Position numbers and translations under genes: made by a program. This document shows, in pieces, positions 59,800-64,000 of a DNA stretch of 64,000 nucleotides (within the stretch, counting starts at the first letter, position 1; the number at the start of each line of letters is the position of its first letter). This DNA is from Cristatella mucedo (taxonomy: Eukaryota > Bryozoa > Phylactolaemata > Cristatellidae): contig WPIO01000004.1 of assembly GCA_009760855.2 (NCBI GenBank), forward strand, positions 13,078,001 through 13,142,000, given 5' to 3'. The notes beneath the pieces were generated by a model that was not told the origin of the DNA, searched no databases, and saw only the letters and a list, made by a program, of their open reading frames with translations.

Positions 59800-60689
59800 G
59801 GCCACTCACGGGTGAAGCTCGTTAAACTTGGATGCACATGCAGCAGCTGAGCTTGCGGACAGCCAGCTTGCCGCGGCTGCTGCTTCACCATTCGAGAGCC
59901 TGCTGGCAGCTGGCGAGCTGTAGACCTGCTGCGCTAAGCATGTGTGTATGTAACGTGTGTAATGTGTCGAGAAACGTACGATGAACGGTGAAAGAGCATG
60001 CAGGACGCCCGGCTGTGCTGCTGAGCCGCCTGAGCCTATCGGTGACTTGCGACTGGCCTCGTGACGACTTGCTGCATACACGGACGCTGACATGCATGGC
60101 TTGTGACAGTAGGCCCAAGGCCGAAACACTGGCCAGCTAGCTGAGCCTACACATTCGAAGGCATTGACTCGCTAGCATAGCTCGTAGAATCAATCGGGCT
60201 AAGCGATCGTCCTATCACAGTGACTCGCACAAACTGTGGTCGCTGAATTCTTTTCCTCTCAAGAAAAAGGGAGTAGACAGCTTGCTAACTGCGGCCTGGC
60301 CTGCATCGATCTAAATGACGGACGCTCGCACGAGAGATGGAAATGGAGACTGCTGATTATGGGGGGGGGGACTCACTGCTTCTCGTTCGTCTACGAGCTA
60401 CAGGGAGTTTGTTCCCATTGAGATTGTTACCTTTCGGGCTCACCGACATCGTCACTGCTTGCTGCTCACTGTCGATCTCAAGGTATCCATCTCATGACGT
60501 TTACTGGTGCAAAACTTGGCGTGCCGCTATCGCTTACCCAGATGTACTGTGAAATGCTCTTTTTTTTAAAAGACACATCCAAACAGTGATCACGTGTGGC
60601 TAGCCTGTCTACTTGCACGTCGGTGGCGGCAGCCGCACGGGGGGGGGGGGCCTGCTTTGAGCCCGGTCGCACACGTAGTGTAAAAAAAA
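59800..60689. other. spacer, nothing recognised
   Basis: GC-richer stretch with overlapping ORFs and no motif. A poly-G run lies at 60361-60369 and another at 60639-60650. Confidence 0.4.
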
Positions 60690-60850
60690 TGCCAGCTGAT
60701 TAAACAGCCTCCTTCTGTATAGCGACAGAAGAGCCTTTACGGCCATCACCACTGCTTGCAATGGCGATATAGGATCGCCCACCGCAGGAATCGAACCCAC
60801 GACCTCGGGGCCGAGGTCGTGAAAAGCAACCACCTTACCTAGTGGCAGCA
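60690..60850 (-). mobile_element. SINE-2 copy, palindrome subfamily
   Basis: Inverted tail AGCTGATTAAACAGCCTCC, inverted B box GGAATCGAACCCAC, and hairpin arms 60798-60808 and 60811-60821 identical to those at 48139-48162. The head follows at the right. Very similar to 48105-48270 over its whole length, so this subfamily is relatively young. Confidence 0.9.
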
Positions 60851-61989
60851 CGAGTGCACAGCGGTGCCACTCATGATGATGCCTCCGAGTTACTCTGGGA
60901 CCACGCAGAGGGCACCCTAGCCTGTGAGTAGAGCAACATATGAGACAACACGGTGTTGTCTGTTGTTTCCTAGGGAATTAAGCTGCTATGCAGGTCGGTC
61001 GTACACGCAGCCTCGCGGCTCATCGGTCACTTGTTGAAACTGGTATATTCACGAGGAAATCTAAAGAAAAGTCTATTTAGTGCTTTAACTTGCTACCCCA
61101 GTAGTAGACCTAATAATAATAATAGTAATAATGATAATACAAATCCCCAATTTCTGAATATAGAAAGATACACCAGCATATGTACTGCACCTTTCATGCC
61201 GACTTATAGGTTACAATTCTGCATTGGGGTGGACTAAGCTATGAGATGCAAAAAATTGGAACTGACTCGTGTGCATGGCATTTCCGTCTTAAATTCAGAT
61301 ATCCTTCTGAGCCGGAAAATTAGCAATGGAGACAGAAGTATGCTTCATTATTTGTTGCTCTATGCCAGTTACCTTACTAGTTTATTTATGCTAGTATATC
61401 AAAATTTGCTCTAATAGCCTAGCTTTTGGAGCTGCCAAGCCTTGGTTTTGGCAATGTACGTGTGCTCGTAAGATCATCCTGCCGGTGCATCACACAGCTT
61501 TCACAACCGCACGCGACCTGCATTGAGCGAGTGCACAGCGATGCCACTCATTGCTCGACCGATCGACCGAGCTACGGTCTCGACTCATCTCTGAGCTGCA
61601 GTATCTCTAACTGCAGCCGGTCGCAGCCTTTGACTGCCATTTTCATCTGCGGTGCAGCTTGCGAGTGACATTGAAGCAAGCGCTGGAAACTGCATGCTTT
61701 ACGGTAGGCCTGTACCCAGGAATTTGTTCAGCTGTTTCAGCCTTGACCTCGTGTGAACGTGACTAGAAGCCATCGGGGTAGGCCGACGTCACGTCGGCTG
61801 TATCATTGTACTCGTTGCTTGGCTAGCCATGAGCAGATGCTCTAACTTCCGAATTGCACCCACTTTACTTGCGACAACTGAGTAGTACGGTCTCACGGGC
61901 GGGCCTTAGGGAGACAGTTTTCATATTACGGCTGCGCTGCACGTTAGGTAATTATAATTATTATTAGCTAATAGTATTCTAATACTTAT
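60851..61989. other. spacer, nothing recognised
   Basis: An imperfect TAA-type run lies at 61110-61140. Small ORFs lack motifs. Confidence 0.4.
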
Positions 61990-64000
61990 AAAAAACAATT
62001 GGTTCCCAACAGGAAGCCATGGTTGTGAGCATGTAACCAAAGCTTTTGCAGCCTATTGAAAAAATGTCACTCACTGAAAAGATTTCACTCATCAGTGGTG
62101 ACCCTATTTCGGCATGTGGTGAAACTGTGGTCAGAGTTCAACTAGAGATCACGGTCAAGGACTTGCACTTTGTTGTCGTCGAAAACATGCCCTCCCAGCC
62201 ATATTGGGTGCAGACTTCCTTGGAACACTTCCTGAGTGGTGAAAAGCTGACGGTACATTTTACATCCATAGGATTGATGCCCAGCACTAGTCTCTTCCGT
62301 TGGTTGACGCCCCAGTGGATGCTAGGCGAAACGCACAGACTGCATCTATTCATGATGTACGAGCCGTACTTGTCGCCCAGACAACAGTTCTGCAAGGCAG
62401 GCGCCAAGCAGCGATGCAGTGCAGCCCTGGTACATGGCACTAACTCTTGTTTGAAATAGCTGATCCGTCTGATGGCTTATTTTTGAGCAAAACGCCGATG
62501 ATTCTAAAGTAAAGGTAGATTCTGAGTGAGCGAAGTGAACCTCACACACGAACCGAGCCGGTGACGTTATATTACAATCAGTCGATTGGGCGTGTTGAGT
62601 CGGTTTCCGAACTTGTGTGCTCAGACGATGGCAGTAACCTCGAGCTAAACCTGTGCAAATTAGGCACGGACATGACAGCACCCTGTTTGTTCAGGGAAAC
62701 AGCAGGTAGCAGCAAACAGATGTGCTTATGAAACATCGATAAGTATTCTCTCAAAGCTCGTGGGCTTTGGGACAGTATAATGAAATGCAACCCGACATTC
62801 AGCTGCACCCACAAGCCGCGCCAGTGCGTCAGTACCCTAGGCGCATTCCACTTGTGTTACGCGGCCCCAGTTAAGAAGAAATTCGTTGAGATGCTGAACG
62901 ATGGCAAGGTCGAGCAATCGATCAGTCCGTGGGCATCACCTTTAGTGATCGTCCGAGAGCCCTCGGGTGACCTTGGAATTTGTGTCTATTATTGCAAACT
63001 CGATGAGGTCACCGTGAGGGACCGATAGCCATTCATTACCCAGTCTCACAGAGATGCTGGGCCGTCTTCACAAACCTAAGCTCTTTAGAAGCTTCGATAT
63101 GACATACGGTTACCACCAAATTGTGGATGCTGAAGCAGATAGACCGAAAACGGCGTTTGCAACCCCCTATAGCCTCGACCAGTATTGTCGATTGTCCATT
63201 CGGACTCAACAATGCCCCAGGGACATCGCAACGTGTCATAATTTGCCTCATTCATGTTCTTGACATTTTTTCTTGACCATTCTTTGCCTCATTCATGTTC
63301 ATATGCCATCATTCATGTTCATGACACAGAAGATGCCCTGACATACTTTGATGACATTGTTTGCTTCCACGAAACTTAGGATGAAAATATGGCTGACCTT
63401 GATAGAGATCTAGGCCTATTCAAATCATCTGGATTTACACTCTCACCTCGACCAAAGTCTGGCCGAAGTCATGGGCTCGAGCCCCGTGGCATATGTGTAG
63501 TGCCTGAATAGAGATTAAGTTGTCTTAGGGTGCTATACAAATAAATTATAGTTATAGTTTACACTCAGTAAAAAAAAAGTGCTACTTTGCCCAAAGGAAG
63601 TTTACTTTCCTGGACCTGTTGTGTCTGCAGGAGGCATTAGACCAATGCCAAAAAAAGTTGTCAAGTCGTCCGTGCCTGGCTCAAATCATCAACGACTAGA
63701 CTGTTATCCTAAGTTCATTCCGGTTTATGTCCGGATTTCTGTTGCCCTCTATGACCAGCTGAAGCAGTTCGAGTGATCGGGAGAATGTGCGCATTGGCCT
63801 TCAACAAACTCAAAGAGCTGCTCGTCTTCGATGTGGTGCTGAAGCTCCCAGATCTCCGAGACTTCATCTGTTCGTCGTAACTTGTGACGCTTCCTCGGTG
63901 GCAGTCGGCGGACATGTCCAGCAACAGCTTAATGAGCTGGGGGCAGCACCAGCCGGTGGCATTTGGAGGGCAAAGACTGAATTATTGAGAGGCAAAATAC
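61990..64000 (+). mobile_element. Ty3/Gypsy LTR-retrotransposon fossil, runs off the right edge
   Basis: Parts in pol order on +: a protease-region segment (LEITVKDLHFVVVENMPSQP, about 62140-62220), reverse transcriptase (VEQSISPWASPLVIVREPSG about 62910, FRSFDMTYGYHQI about 63090, YFDDIV about 63345), the connection region (about 63600-63780), and RNase H beginning near 63870. It differs in wording from the fossil at 48640-52010, so it is another lineage. It is broken in several places, carries a SINE-1 insertion, and its gag and LTRs were not recognised in the window. Confidence 0.88.
63443..63557 (+). mobile_element. SINE-1 insertion in the Gypsy fossil
   Basis: SINE-1 body with B-box region GGGCTCGAGCCCC, GTGCCTGAATAGAGATTAAG and a TAGGGTGCTATACAAATAAA tail, lacking the head. 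The repeat TTTACACTC at 63434-63442 and 63558-63566 is an exact 9-base target site duplication, so this is a clean insertion younger than its host. Confidence 0.93.

Overview
This window looks like intergenic or intronic DNA from an invertebrate animal nuclear genome. The evidence is GT-AG splice-like signals, dense decayed LINE and SINE copies, Tc1/mariner and hAT traces, Ty3/Gypsy fossils and long dinucleotide microsatellites. There are no operons, no ribosome binding sites and no bacterial gene density. A lophotrochozoan such as a flatworm would fit, but the species cannot be fixed from the sequence.

Host coding potential is sparse and GC-rich. The best case is an uninterrupted reading frame at 18691-20724 (+), 677 codons from its first ATG. 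It encodes a Ser/Ala/Arg/Gln-rich, probably disordered protein with three RRSSIG repeats and two related ALLGI/AVLGL motifs. A 309-base open exon candidate lies just upstream at 18148-18456. Other + strand candidate exons lie at 308-352, 412-486, 23238-23300, 23522-23581, 53075-53180, 57840-58022, 59084-59547 and 59704-59766, the last followed by ATTAAA. Several have the same phase (1-1), and two acidic tyrosine-containing mini-exons are each followed by an arginine-rich mini-exon. A minus-strand candidate exon lies at 29179-29385. None was checked against transcripts, so every splice model is inference.

Most of the rest is mobile DNA. I define families by their own internal similarity. LINE-B is CR1/L2-like with an (ATT)n tail. 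LINE-A is a second LINE 3' end. LINE-C is a third, related reverse transcriptase. LINE-D is one C-terminal fragment of R2/NeSL-like type. SINE-1 has a Ser/Leu-tRNA-like head and a tail shared with a LINE-B relative. SINE-2 is another tRNA-headed family ending in a GCTGTTaAATCAGC-like tail. DNA transposons include two decayed Tc1/mariner copies (about 15.1 and 38 kb), a hAT-like terminus (37.2 kb) and a TA-flanked MITE (45.0-45.5 kb). Two broken Ty3/Gypsy fossils lie at about 48.6-52.0 kb (-) and from about 62.0 kb to the right edge (+); the second carries a SINE-1 insertion.

The most striking structures are a perfect 68-bp inverted repeat at 52684-52850, a 50-bp foldback inside a LINE at 31034-31146, a 3' hairpin shared by LINE-B and SINE-1 with compensating changes, a SINE-2 subfamily with a new internal palindrome, and a 372-bp segment duplicated 1.7 kb apart.
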